Shown here piece after piece: positions 23,699-32,147 of a stretch of 37,221 bases of DNA. The position numbers and the translations under genes are program-made. The stretch comes from a virus. Position 1 is the first letter of the stretch. Every line of letters starts with the position of its first letter. The notes below the pieces were generated by a model. It was not told the DNA's origin. It searched no databases and saw only the letters and a program-made list of their open reading frames with translations. The stretch spans positions 1 to 37,221 of IMG/VR virus record IMGVR_UViG_3300030106_007274. One strand, written 5' to 3'.

Positions 23699-24651
23699 AA
23701 CCAATATTCTATCATTTCATCAAGCATAGTTTCAAATGTGTAATTAGACTTCCAATTCAACTCTCTTCGAGCCTTGCTTGAATCACCCTTTAAATCTGTT
23801 AATTCTTCTGGTCGTAAGAACTTTTCATCTTGAGTAATATATTCGGTCCAATCTACACCTATTTTACCAAAAACATACTTAATTAAATCTTCTACAGAGT
23901 GAGAAATACCTGTGGCGCACACATAATTATCTGGTTTGTCTTGTTGCAGCATTAACCACATAGCCTCGACATAATCTTTAGCGTGGCCCCAATCCCGAGT
24001 TGCGTTTAAATTACCCATAGGTAAACTATCAATTAAACCGTTTTTTATATCTACAGCAGATTTTACTACTTTATTAGTAACAAAGTTTATACCACGTCTT
24101 GGAGATTCATGATTAAACAAAATACCATTACTAATAAACATATTGTAACTATTCTTATAGTTGTTACATATATTATAAGAATAAACTTTAGCGCAACCGT
24201 AAGGAGAAACCGGGATCAGCGGTGTTGTTTCTCTTTGAAAACCGTCTTTATCGATACTATTACCAAACATCTCACTAGAGGATGCTTGGTAAATTTTAAT
24301 TTTGGGGTTTATAGCTCTTACTGCTTCTAATAAGTTTAATGTACCTAAACCAGTTACATTTCCAGTAAAAACTGGTTGGTCAAAACTAATACGTACATGA
24401 GATTGAGCTGCTAAATTATACACTTCATCAGGCTGACTTTTTTTTATAGCTTGAAGCAATGAAGAAAAATCAGTCAGATCAGCATACACTAAATTTAATT
24501 GATCAAATATATGATCAATTCTATAGGTTTGATTTTGCGGAGTAGAATGTCTTCGTAGAATACCCCACACAGTGTATCCTTTTCTTAATAGAAACTCTGC
24601 TAAATAAGAACCGTCTTGTCCAGTTATACCAGTAATTAAAGCAGTTTTCAT
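23695..24651 (-). CDS. gmd: GDP-mannose 4,6-dehydratase
   Basis: 318 residues. It converts GDP-D-mannose to GDP-4-keto-6-deoxy-D-mannose using bound NADP. The cofactor loop is GITGQDGSYLAE at 8-19. SSSEMFG at 124-130, Tyr 151 and Lys 155 (SPYGCAK) are the catalytic Ser/Thr-Tyr-Lys set, and NHESPRRG at 180-187 is the hallmark of GMD. TRDWGHAKDYVEAMWLMLQ near 214-232 is the usual C-terminal block. The length is slightly below the common 320-370. A TATTAT box lies seven bases before the ATG but has no -35 match, so I do not call a promoter there. It is coupled to the Fcl-like gene. Confidence 0.96.
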   Translation of the reverse strand: MKTALITGITGQDGSYLAEFLLRKGYTVWGILRRHSTPQNQTYRIDHIFDQLNLVYADLTDFSSLLQAIKKSQPDEVYNLAAQSHVRISFDQPVFTGNVTGLGTLNLLEAVRAINPKIKIYQASSSEMFGNSIDKDGFQRETTPLIPVSPYGCAKVYSYNICNNYKNSYNMFISNGILFNHESPRRGINFVTNKVVKSAVDIKNGLIDSLPMGNLNATRDWGHAKDYVEAMWLMLQQDKPDNYVCATGISHSVEDLIKYVFGKIGVDWTEYITQDEKFLRPEELTDLKGDSSKARRELNWKSNYTFETMLDEMIEYWL

Positions 24652-24671
24652 TTATTTTATAATAGTATATA

Positions 24672-25490
24672 TTAAGGATTAAAAAAATCTCCACAATTAC
24701 ATTGAGATGTAAAAAATTGTTTAGTCTGAGTATTAAACCATTCTAATTTCCATTTGTTTATTAATTCGTTAAATCCCTCATTACTTAAACCACCTAACCC
24801 GTCACAGTAGTGCCATACTTTAATATGTTTATTATCGTAAGATATTAATTTGTTATCAATTACCTTAAATTGGGTTGTATATTTTTTCCACGGTTTTGAT
24901 CCGCTTTCAGCAACAATATTACCTTTGGCGCGCGCGTTATAAATTACATTTGAACGGTCATACGGAGCATCTACAATTTTGCTTGTATACTTAGTAATAG
25001 GTCCATATTCCTGAATATAGATATTACTACTATACAATAATTGATTCAAAGCCCCCTGTTCGTGATAAACTGTAGGATAATTAATAGCTAGATTTATAAC
25101 ATCGTTTAAAGCGTTAATATTATTAAAACAAACAACATCTGCGTTTACATGACCGTCGCGAGGGGTTGTAACATATGGAGTTTTTAACCGATACGGATAA
25201 TCTAAAGTACATAAGATATCTTCTTTATTATTAAAAAACTCGTTTAAGTAGGAGCACGTTATAGTATCAGACCCTAAAATTATTACCTTATCATAATTAC
25301 CTTTTGTAACCGCGTTATAAGCATACTTAAATTTAGCTAAACCTAAAACAGGTTCATTTTTAATTTCAGTATAATGCTCCCATAAAGTATCTATGTGAGG
25401 ATGCCATTGTTTAAAACTACGACCAGCGCAATTCGCTAAAGATTTAAATCTATCTCCACAAGAAAATATATAACACAATACTTTACTCAT
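24672..25490 (-). CDS. Putative GT-A glycosyltransferase (GT8-like)
   Basis: 272 residues starting MSKVLCYIFS; this ATG overlaps the stop of the RmlB-like gene (ATGAGTAA), which a longer in-frame start would not do. YDKVIILGSDTITCSYLNEF around 66-85 parallels the D.viylDsDtiv...L.el strand of GT8 enzymes, with GSDT in place of DSD. NADVVCFNN near 116-124 and HEQGALNQLLY at 143-153 match the 'N.Gv...n' and 'DQ..LN' blocks. It should transfer a sugar from an NDP-donor. The first Asp of DxD is replaced by Gly, so the metal site may differ from GT8. It ends with paired Cys (SQCNCGDFF). Confidence 0.65.
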   Translation of the reverse strand: MSKVLCYIFSCGDRFKSLANCAGRSFKQWHPHIDTLWEHYTEIKNEPVLGLAKFKYAYNAVTKGNYDKVIILGSDTITCSYLNEFFNNKEDILCTLDYPYRLKTPYVTTPRDGHVNADVVCFNNINALNDVINLAINYPTVYHEQGALNQLLYSSNIYIQEYGPITKYTSKIVDAPYDRSNVIYNARAKGNIVAESGSKPWKKYTTQFKVIDNKLISYDNKHIKVWHYCDGLGGLSNEGFNELINKWKLEWFNTQTKQFFTSQCNCGDFFNP

Positions 25491-26433
25491 AGAAAAAAGA
25501 AGTCTCGGTTGTAGATGATACAATCTTTTCTAGCTCAGTATCAAAGTCTGCTGCTGGAACCCACCCTAAAGACATAAGCTTAGAACTATTAATCGCATAC
25601 CTAACATCTTGACCTGATCTTGAATAATTAAAGTCTACAAAACCCTCTACAGTTACATTTTTCATATAAGAACAAATTTTTTGTATAACTTCAATATTTT
25701 TACACTCATAATTACCCGAAATATTGTATATCTCATTTTTACGTCCAATAGTAATAGCGGTAAATACAGCGTTTGCGGTATCTTTTACATGTAACCATGT
25801 ACGCACTGGCGTACCATTATTGTGAAGTTTTATTTTTTTATTTCTATATATATTTTTTATTGAAAGTGGTATTAGTTTTTCAGGATATTGACCTATCCCA
25901 TAATTATTAGTTGGTCTAAGTATAATATAATTTAAATCATATGTACGAGACCATGCTACAACAAGCATATCTGCCGCAGCTTTTGCAGCAGAATACGGGT
26001 TACTAGGTTTTAAAATATCTGTTTCTGTATGAAAACCGCTATCTATATCACCATATACCTCGTCTGTACTAATTTGTACAAATGTTGGCCGATCAACACA
26101 ATTAATATGCTTATTTCTTACTAAATCTAATAAATTTTTAACACCTAAAATATTAGATTTCATAAATTCTTCAGAATTATTAATGCTATTATCTACATGA
26201 GATTCAGCAGCAAAATTTACTACAAAATCACAATCATTAAGATAATCAATTTCGTTTATATCTTTATTGTAAAATACAAAATTATCGTATTTTGAAAATT
26301 CAGAAAGATATTCCTTATTACTTGAATAGGTACACTTATCTACACCATATACATACCAACCTTCTTCTAATACCTTTCTCGTAAAATAAGAACCAATGAA
26401 TCCAAGACAACCCGTTACATATACAATTTTCAT
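25483..26433 (-). CDS. rmlB: dTDP/CDP-glucose 4,6-dehydratase-like (RmlB family)
   Basis: 316 residues. Rossmann loop GCLGFIGSY at 8-16 (usually GxxGFIG), VVNFAAESHVDNSI at 71-84, STDEVYGD at 122-129 with catalytic Thr/Asp/Glu, Tyr 147 and Lys 151 (PYSAAKAAAD), RPTNNYG at 173-179 and GQYPEKLIPL at 181-190 are the standard RmlB blocks. It turns an NDP-glucose into the 4-keto-6-deoxy sugar, the substrate for the RfbH-type enzyme encoded just upstream (ATGA-type overlap). No RmlA or RfbF nucleotidyltransferase is in the window, so NDP-glucose must come from the host or from elsewhere in the genome. TDP specificity is typical for this set of motifs; CDP is possible. Confidence 0.93.
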   Translation of the reverse strand: MKIVYVTGCLGFIGSYFTRKVLEEGWYVYGVDKCTYSSNKEYLSEFSKYDNFVFYNKDINEIDYLNDCDFVVNFAAESHVDNSINNSEEFMKSNILGVKNLLDLVRNKHINCVDRPTFVQISTDEVYGDIDSGFHTETDILKPSNPYSAAKAAADMLVVAWSRTYDLNYIILRPTNNYGIGQYPEKLIPLSIKNIYRNKKIKLHNNGTPVRTWLHVKDTANAVFTAITIGRKNEIYNISGNYECKNIEVIQKICSYMKNVTVEGFVDFNYSRSGQDVRYAINSSKLMSLGWVPAADFDTELEKIVSSTTETSFFYE

Positions 26434-27776
26434 TTTAGAATATTATTAAAAAAGTTATCTACTACTGTTTTAATATAATTACACTTTTCTTCTGTAATAC
26501 CAATATACGTTCCTAAGAAAATAGAATTACGAGTCGCAATATTCGCAACAGGAAAATTATTATAATCAAATTTATCTCGCAAAGACTTATATGCTGGGTG
26601 ATACAAGGCATTACCTGTAAAATAAGACCTTGTTTGTATTTTACTCTGTTCGAACATGTTTGTTAGGTCGTTTTTAGTAAAGAAGTCATTATCCTTAACT
26701 GTTATTAGGTAACCAAACCAACACGGGTCAGAATTAGGGGTAGGTACAGGTAAATGCAAATACTTTTCATATGGTTTAAATATATTAGTTAATCTATTAT
26801 AGTTATCCCTACGAGCCTGGTCCATAACAGGTAATTTTTTAACTTGCTCCAAGCCAATAGCAGCTTGTAAATCTAATGGTTTTAAATTATAACCTATTTC
26901 ATTAAAAATATATCTATGATCATATATAGAATCAGAACATGGTTTAAACCACTGTTTAAATCTATTGCCACACGCAGTCCCGGATGTAACATCTCCTGGT
27001 TTTTTGTCATTACAATAGCATGCCCTACCCCAATCTCTCATACTTGCTAAAGCTCTACGTACAATTGGCTCGTTGGTTGCGACAAAACCACCTTCCCCCG
27101 TAGTCATATGATGAGCAGGAAAAAACGAGCACGTAGAAATGTCTCCAAACGAGCCTAGTTTTTTTCCATTGTAAGTGGAACCTAATGCGTCACAAGAGTC
27201 CTCCAGAAATACTAAATTATATTGTTCAATAATTTTCATTAACCGATCCATATCAGGTGGATTACCTAATACGTGAGCGAAAACAATTCCTTTAATTTCT
27301 TTGTTAATATCTTTTTCTAAAATTTGCTCAACATGATCTAAATTTAAGTTTAAACTAGGGAGCTCTACATCTACAAACACTGGTTCATACCCGTTTTGTA
27401 TCATAGGGTTAATTGTAGTTGGAAAACATACAATAGGTGTTATAAACTTAGAGCCAACAGGAAGGGTATATTTTGCAGGTAGGGTATTTGTACATTTTAA
27501 TACTGAGTACATTAGTAGGTTCGCCGAACTTCCGGAATTAACCATTACCCCATGGGTTTTACCTAAATGTTCAGGAAAGACATCCTCGAATAACCTACCA
27601 GTCTTTCCCATAATAAACCACTTAGATAACAAGCTCTCTACAGCTGCTACATATTCTTTTTCATCGTAATGTGGTCCAGAGTATTGAATCCAGTCTTCCC
27701 CTGGAGTCCAACTTTGATTACCATCGCTGTTAATAAAATCTCTTACGCTATGTAAGACGCTGTTTACATCTGCCAT
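26430..27776 (-). CDS. rfbH: CDP-4-keto-6-deoxyglucose 3-dehydratase-like (RfbH/DdhC/E1)
   Basis: 448 residues, DegT/DnrJ/EryC1/StrS fold. The usual PLP-binding lysine is replaced by His: the motif is SFFPAHHMTTGEGG (217-230) with His 222 where the lysine would be, as in E1/DdhC and ColD, which remove the C3 hydroxyl instead of transaminating. Cysteines 195, 253, 255 and 269 give CX57CX1CX13C, close to the 2Fe-2S motif of E1 (CX57CX1CX7C). DWGR.CYC and the C.GNRF block also match E1. This favours the Fe-S-dependent CDP-sugar enzyme over ColD. It makes the 3,6-dideoxy-4-keto sugar. The partner reductase (E3/DdhD) is not visible. It has its own strong promoter. Confidence 0.93.
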   Translation of the reverse strand: MADVNSVLHSVRDFINSDGNQSWTPGEDWIQYSGPHYDEKEYVAAVESLLSKWFIMGKTGRLFEDVFPEHLGKTHGVMVNSGSSANLLMYSVLKCTNTLPAKYTLPVGSKFITPIVCFPTTINPMIQNGYEPVFVDVELPSLNLNLDHVEQILEKDINKEIKGIVFAHVLGNPPDMDRLMKIIEQYNLVFLEDSCDALGSTYNGKKLGSFGDISTCSFFPAHHMTTGEGGFVATNEPIVRRALASMRDWGRACYCNDKKPGDVTSGTACGNRFKQWFKPCSDSIYDHRYIFNEIGYNLKPLDLQAAIGLEQVKKLPVMDQARRDNYNRLTNIFKPYEKYLHLPVPTPNSDPCWFGYLITVKDNDFFTKNDLTNMFEQSKIQTRSYFTGNALYHPAYKSLRDKFDYNNFPVANIATRNSIFLGTYIGITEEKCNYIKTVVDNFFNNILK

Positions 27777-27783
27777 TTTAAAT

Positions 27784-27811
27784 ATTATATAGTAGGAATA
27801 TTAAAGTGCAA
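27784..27811 (-). promoter_or_regulatory. Sigma70-like promoter of the RfbH-type gene, leaderless layout
   Basis: On the minus strand TTGCAC (27811-27806), 16 bases, TATAAT (27789-27784), seven bases, ATG at 27776. The -35 box lies in the last codons of the epimerase gene. The spacings match those of the helicase and DUF366 promoters. It would give the sugar-nucleotide block 21253-27776 its own expression within the long minus-strand operon. Confidence 0.6.
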
Positions 27812-28574
27812 CAATTTTGTTGTAGGTTTTAATTATACCTTCTTTCAATCCTATGTAGTTAATTTTTTCTAAAAACGGGTTATACTTACCACAATACTCA
27901 TCTAAACCTGGTTTAGATATAGTAATGTCTACTTTATTATCTAAGTTGTTAATAAACTTTGCTATTTCAGTTAGTTTATATGTTTTTTTATACGTACAGT
28001 CGATACTTTTAGGCATATCGTCGTTGGTTATATAATATTTTATAAGGTTTAACAAGTCCTCCATATAAATAAAATCCATAAGTTTATCTTTAGTGATTGT
28101 AATATTGCGTTTAGTTTTGTTGTTAACAATACACGTTTTAATAAAGCGTCTATCGAGCTCATCTTCGTTAAATACCCCGTAAATTCGGATATTATAAAAA
28201 TTATCTTTTTCTAAAATAGAATTAAATATCACTTGTTTACTCAAACCATACATTGTTGGTGGTTTAAAGAATTCCGCCCCAGACCCGAAGTGTATAAATT
28301 TATTAAAGTGCTGACTGTTGTTAAGCAAATTGTAATACATTAATAAATTACTATCTAATGTATTTCCGTCTTCTTTTGCTAGCCTGTTACCACCAGACAC
28401 TGCAGTGTGTATAACAACATCAAATGATTTATCAATAAAAAAATTATTAGTCGCAACAGAATCCTGTAAATCTAACACTGCCCGGTTTATATATGTAATA
28501 TTATAGGTAGGGTTAAAAAACTTCTTAATACTTGAACCAATATATCCATTACTGCCTGTAACTAAAATATTCAT
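27801..28574 (-). CDS. Short NAD-dependent epimerase/dehydratase
   Basis: 257 residues, short for an extended SDR. TGSNGYIGSS at 6-15 is the cofactor loop, FGSGAEFF at 96-103 holds the catalytic Ser equivalent, and Tyr 109 with Lys 113 (MYGLSKQ) is the YxxxK pair. FIYMEDLLNLIKYYI near 167-181 is the usual helix. The substrate-binding C-terminal half is reduced. The reaction is probably a 4-keto reduction or epimerisation of the sugar made by the neighbouring dehydratases; which one cannot be said. It overlaps the transketolase half by four bases, and the RfbH promoter lies after it. Confidence 0.85.
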   Translation of the reverse strand: MNILVTGSNGYIGSSIKKFFNPTYNITYINRAVLDLQDSVATNNFFIDKSFDVVIHTAVSGGNRLAKEDGNTLDSNLLMYYNLLNNSQHFNKFIHFGSGAEFFKPPTMYGLSKQVIFNSILEKDNFYNIRIYGVFNEDELDRRFIKTCIVNNKTKRNITITKDKLMDFIYMEDLLNLIKYYITNDDMPKSIDCTYKKTYKLTEIAKFINNLDNKVDITISKPGLDEYCGKYNPFLEKINYIGLKEGIIKTYNKIVAL

Positions 28575-29047
28575 TTACTCAAGTTAATGTAGCAGGGGGA
28601 TTTTTTTTCTAAAATTGTATTAACATCTTGATACATCGCCTGTTCGTCTACAGGTTTATATAAATTAATATTACGAAGATTAGTGAGCACTTCAATATCT
28701 TCTTCCGCCCAATGAGAATAACCTAAATAACCATAATCTTTATCGCGACCTCCTCCTGCTAAAACTACAGGCCATTTTTCATGATGAATATAGTTTCTAA
28801 TAAATTCAAAACCTCTATATAATAAAAAAGAAGTAATAGAATATGCGATAGGTATTTTACCTTCCATAGATAACCCGACTGCGGCTCCTATTAGCAATTG
28901 TTCAGAAGCTCCTACATCAATAAATCTATCTGGGTAGTCAATTTTAATTCTATCCCACAAGCCATATCCTAAATCTGCAGTTAGAACAACAATGTTACTC
29001 TGGGTCGCCATTTTGCTGTGAATTAAATTAGCGAATTGCTTCCTCAT
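28571..29047 (-). CDS. Transketolase, pyrimidine-binding half (C-terminal domain absent)
   Basis: 158 residues. The segment FIDVGASEQLLIGAAVGLS at 42-60 is the PYR-domain core with Glu 49, the residue that activates the thiamine diphosphate ring (GIAEQ in other enzymes). LTADLG at 22-27 and the AEEDIEVL segment also fit. Usual split transketolases have a second subunit near 300 residues with PYR and C-terminal domains; here only the PYR domain is present and the last third is missing. It overlaps the N-terminal half gene by 20 bases. The two halves must act together, because the cofactor sits between them. Confidence 0.85.
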   Translation of the reverse strand: MRKQFANLIHSKMATQSNIVVLTADLGYGLWDRIKIDYPDRFIDVGASEQLLIGAAVGLSMEGKIPIAYSITSFLLYRGFEFIRNYIHHEKWPVVLAGGGRDKDYGYLGYSHWAEEDIEVLTNLRNINLYKPVDEQAMYQDVNTILEKKSPCYINLSK

Positions 29048-29648
29048 AATCCTCCTCTTTCATAATATGATAGTGACCATTAATACCTTTCAAAAACGAT
29101 ATATCGGTAGAAGTGTAATGTATATGTATATCTGGTAAAAACATTTTCAAACGATCAACTAAGTACTTAACATCAACTTTATTGTACGCGCAATAACCAT
29201 TTACGTTAACATGTACTTCAATATTTTTAATATTGTTCTCGTATATAAATTTTAAACTTTCCCATATAGATCCTTCTGCACACTCACCGTCACTTATAAG
29301 AACATATACTTTACTACTCTTATTACCAATAGCTCTTCCTACACCCACTGGTAAGCCTTGACCCAAACTTCCAGTTGAACAATGTATGTCATTTGATATA
29401 TCATAATGAGGGTGGCCACCGTGTTTTAAAAATAGCTCTTCTGCGTTCTTATTTAAATATTTTTCTAAAACTACATAATAAGCTAATGCACAATGCCCGC
29501 TAGATAGTATAAATATGTCGTTATCTTTTTTTAGGTTATAGATATAATCTATAATACCTACACTAGTTATATAACTAGTGATGTGAGATATTTTATGTTT
29601 ATAACATATATCAATTATACGTTTTTTTAAGTCCAGCACTTTTTCCAT
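29028..29648 (-). CDS. Transketolase, diphosphate-binding (N-terminal) half
   Basis: 206 residues. STGSLGQGLPVGVGRA at 91-106 and SDGECAEGS at 119-127, with an Asn at 150 (VNVN), form the thiamine-diphosphate/Mg2+ site; the usual GDG begins here with Ser (SDG). SSGH at 49-52 and KHGGHPHY at 75-82 match transketolase substrate-phosphate loops. With the adjacent PYR gene it forms a two-gene transketolase of about 364 residues against more than 600 for the whole enzyme. A two-carbon transfer to a keto-sugar is a plausible role, given the RfbH-type and epimerase genes downstream in the operon. It overlaps the GT2 gene by 22 bases. Confidence 0.88.
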   Translation of the reverse strand: MEKVLDLKKRIIDICYKHKISHITSYITSVGIIDYIYNLKKDNDIFILSSGHCALAYYVVLEKYLNKNAEELFLKHGGHPHYDISNDIHCSTGSLGQGLPVGVGRAIGNKSSKVYVLISDGECAEGSIWESLKFIYENNIKNIEVHVNVNGYCAYNKVDVKYLVDRLKMFLPDIHIHYTSTDISFLKGINGHYHIMKEEDYEEAIR

Positions 29649-30355
29649 TTATTTTGTATTAATACATCATAGTTTATATTATCATTTCTCATTTGCCACG
29701 TAGCTTGATCAGGATGCCAACGATAAAAGTAACCTAACCATTCAGGAGCTCTTTCAATAAAAATATTATTATTTACAATATTACAATACAGATCATAATC
29801 CGCTGCCCCACTATATAAATCAGGGTTTGTTTTTAGTAAGTTTAATTCTTGTAATTTTTTACTATAAAAGACACTCGGTGTATTAACACAACATTGAAAT
29901 AATAAATTGTATTTTAGTTCCTCAATAGTATTATAATTATATTGAGCTATATTGGTAATAATATTTTTGTTATTTTTGGTTTGAAATCCTTTTATAGGGC
30001 TGTTAAAAACTAAAGGGTCATTAACGGTAATATATTCAACACACTTTTTAATATAATTGTTTTGAATTAAATCATCAGATGCGAGTAAAGTAAAATATTC
30101 CCCAGTGTACATGGTTAAAGCTTTATTTCTAACTTCATCCCAACACCTAGGGTAAATATTTTTAGCCGTATCTATTATAAATTCATTTTTATACTCTTTA
30201 ATAATATTAAGAGTATTATCTTTACTTTCGTTATCAATAATAATAACTTCTATATTTGTATATGTTTGATTTTTTATACTTTCTAAACACGGAACAATAT
30301 ATTTTTCACTATTATAACATGGAACAATAATAGAAATTTTAGGGTTCGGTATCAT
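29627..30355 (-). CDS. GT2 family glycosyltransferase
   Basis: 242 residues. The N-terminus ISIIVPCYNSEKYIVPCLES is the textbook GT2 start. DNES at 41-44 binds the nucleotide and LLASDDLI at 90-97 contains the SDD form of the DxD metal site. DLYSGAADYDLYCNI and the following W..YFYRWH block match the E/D-D-x-D and acceptor region. It is one complete GT-A domain without membrane segments, so it acts in the cytoplasm. It overlaps a GT gene at the four-base level upstream and the transketolase downstream. Donor and acceptor unknown. Confidence 0.93.
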   Translation of the reverse strand: MIPNPKISIIVPCYNSEKYIVPCLESIKNQTYTNIEVIIIDNESKDNTLNIIKEYKNEFIIDTAKNIYPRCWDEVRNKALTMYTGEYFTLLASDDLIQNNYIKKCVEYITVNDPLVFNSPIKGFQTKNNKNIITNIAQYNYNTIEELKYNLLFQCCVNTPSVFYSKKLQELNLLKTNPDLYSGAADYDLYCNIVNNNIFIERAPEWLGYFYRWHPDQATWQMRNDNINYDVLIQNKWKKCWT

Positions 30356-31227
30356 AATTGAAGTAATTCGTTAACTCTATGAGTATATGTATGATTGTTT
30401 AATACATAATTTACATTAAAGTCTTTATGTTGTTCTAAATTAGGGTCATTTATATGATCGCGAATAAAAGAAACTAACGTATTGCGGTCGTTTGACATTT
30501 TAACAAAAGAAAACATATTTTTTATTTGCGCTATTTCATCACTAACTAACATACCATTAACTCCTAAGCTTTTAAATGTCCGTTCGTTTGTGTCTAGTCC
30601 TAATTTTCTTTGATATGCATCATGTATATTAATAGCAATTTTAGAAGCATTTAATACATAATTCTCTTGCTTATGAGTTAAATTTTTATTAATAAAAAAA
30701 CCACAGTTAAATTGTTTAGAAATATATCCTAAAGTATCATTCATGATATGAATTTTTTCATTAAAGCCATTGTTCGCAACCCCTCCAATAAAACAAATAT
30801 CAAACTTATATTTTGTTTTAATTCTACTATATCCAATATTATCAAATGCTAGTGGTATTGTTTTTACATTTTTCCATTTATTAAAAAAATCTGTTACTTG
30901 ACTAAATGTCCATTTTTTAATATTAGACATATTATTCAATGTTGTTATTAACTCCTCAGAGCAAAGACATTGAAAATTAGGATGAGTTCCCCACGGCTCA
31001 GGAAAGTAATTAGGTTGAGTGTATAGAAAGCACTTCTTACTATTACTAATTAATTCCAAATATTGTTCCGCGCTACTATCCGTAACCATTACATAATACT
31101 CTTCTGTAGGCCGTATCGGTTTGTTGAAAAACACTACATTATAGCCGATACTTTCCCACGCGTTTTTATAACCAGTGTAAATCCACTTCCCTGCACCGAA
31201 TGTATGTTCTTGTATGTATACAGTCAT
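30352..31227 (-). CDS. CgeB-like GT-B glycosyltransferase (copy 2 of a tandem pair)
   Basis: 291 residues. The C-terminal half has FDICFIGGVANNGFNEK near 150, ASKIAINIHDAYQRK and a NERTFKSLGVNGMLVSD block, matching the YDI.FIGG, K.ALNI and R.FE..a.G.ll.td pattern of CgeB/Glyco_trans_1_2 enzymes. The FKSLGVNGMLVSD segment corresponds to the donor-binding EAL region of GT-B folds. It overlaps the preceding, related gene by four bases, suggesting a tandem duplication followed by strong divergence. A transferase role is likely; the sugar is unknown. Confidence 0.8.
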   Translation of the reverse strand: MTVYIQEHTFGAGKWIYTGYKNAWESIGYNVVFFNKPIRPTEEYYVMVTDSSAEQYLELISNSKKCFLYTQPNYFPEPWGTHPNFQCLCSEELITTLNNMSNIKKWTFSQVTDFFNKWKNVKTIPLAFDNIGYSRIKTKYKFDICFIGGVANNGFNEKIHIMNDTLGYISKQFNCGFFINKNLTHKQENYVLNASKIAINIHDAYQRKLGLDTNERTFKSLGVNGMLVSDEIAQIKNMFSFVKMSNDRNTLVSFIRDHINDPNLEQHKDFNVNYVLNNHTYTHRVNELLQL

Positions 31228-32147
31228 AATGCAGTTATATTAGATATAAGATTACGTAGTCTATTTTTAGAAGTATGTTCTTTAATATAACGTAAATAAC
31301 CAGCACGAGCTATTTTAGATCGAGCAATATCGTTACGTAAATAAAAATTAATTTTGTCTTTTGCTTCCTCAACTGTTTTAAAAGTAATAATCTCTTTTTC
31401 TAATTCAAAAAATTGTTCTAAATCAGGAATGTATTGAGTTAATAAAAAACCATTAGTAGATACAACTTCAAAAACTCGTAATTTCATTTGAGGTTGCTTG
31501 TTAGGATCATTATCATTAATTGATAAATTTAAATTAATTTTACTCGTTGCAAATAAATTAAACATATCTTCATATGCTAGACCAGTTTTGTATGTTATTG
31601 GTACATTAAGATTGTTAAGAAGATCAGCACGACATTTTGTCATACCTCCTATAAAACTAATATCATAACTATAACCAGTATGGTTACTGTATAAATTATT
31701 ACTTACATGCCAGGCTCCTAATAAAATATTATTGTAATTTATATCTTTATACTTTTTAATACAAGACGGCTCAGGAGTAGAACAAGCATAAAAATAATTG
31801 CAAATTTGTTTCGAAAAATTATCAAAACGCCATTTGTCATCACAAAACCAATTAAAAGTCATACAATTGCCAGAATTGGTTATTTTTTTAATTTTTTCTA
31901 AAGGCTCGTACGGAGTAACAGTATTATTACCTGTAACACAACAAAAAACTAAATCTGGTTTAAACTTGCTATATACTTCATCAAAATCCTTTACAACTGG
32001 ATTTATTGTATCATAAAAGTAAACAGTGTGCCCTAACTCTAGTAGCGGTACATACACATTATAAAAAGCAGAATCTAATAATCCCTTTATTTTTCCATTA
32101 TTAGTAGCTCGTGGTAAAGTCTTATTTAAAACTAATAATATTTTCAC
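31224..32147 (-). CDS. CgeB-like GT-B glycosyltransferase (copy 1)
   Basis: 307 residues. A GT-B N-terminal domain begins MKILLVLNKTLPRATNNGK and includes FNWFCDDKWRFD, a feature of CgeB-like and DUF3880 proteins (the D..D...W segment). The C-terminal part has YDISFIGGMTKCRADLLNNL, SKINLNLSIND and QMKLRVFEVVSTNGFLLTQY, the last equivalent to the R.FE...cG.lll motif. The following DLEQFF and FKTVEEAKDKINFYL match the 'D....F....ei..y.d.eel...i..yl' pattern. It overlaps its neighbours by four bases on each side. Confidence 0.85.
   Translation of the reverse strand: MKILLVLNKTLPRATNNGKIKGLLDSAFYNVYVPLLELGHTVYFYDTINPVVKDFDEVYSKFKPDLVFCCVTGNNTVTPYEPLEKIKKITNSGNCMTFNWFCDDKWRFDNFSKQICNYFYACSTPEPSCIKKYKDINYNNILLGAWHVSNNLYSNHTGYSYDISFIGGMTKCRADLLNNLNVPITYKTGLAYEDMFNLFATSKINLNLSINDNDPNKQPQMKLRVFEVVSTNGFLLTQYIPDLEQFFELEKEIITFKTVEEAKDKINFYLRNDIARSKIARAGYLRYIKEHTSKNRLRNLISNITAL

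Noticed and set aside
24652-24664. TATTAT seven bases before the GMD start as another leaderless promoter
   Set aside because: The expected -35 position holds only a run of T, without TTG, and the gene lies within 20 bases of the upstream gene's stop.
26430-27776. A PLP-dependent sugar aminotransferase
   Set aside because: The lysine needed for transamination is His 222, so the deoxygenating RfbH/E1 role is preferred.
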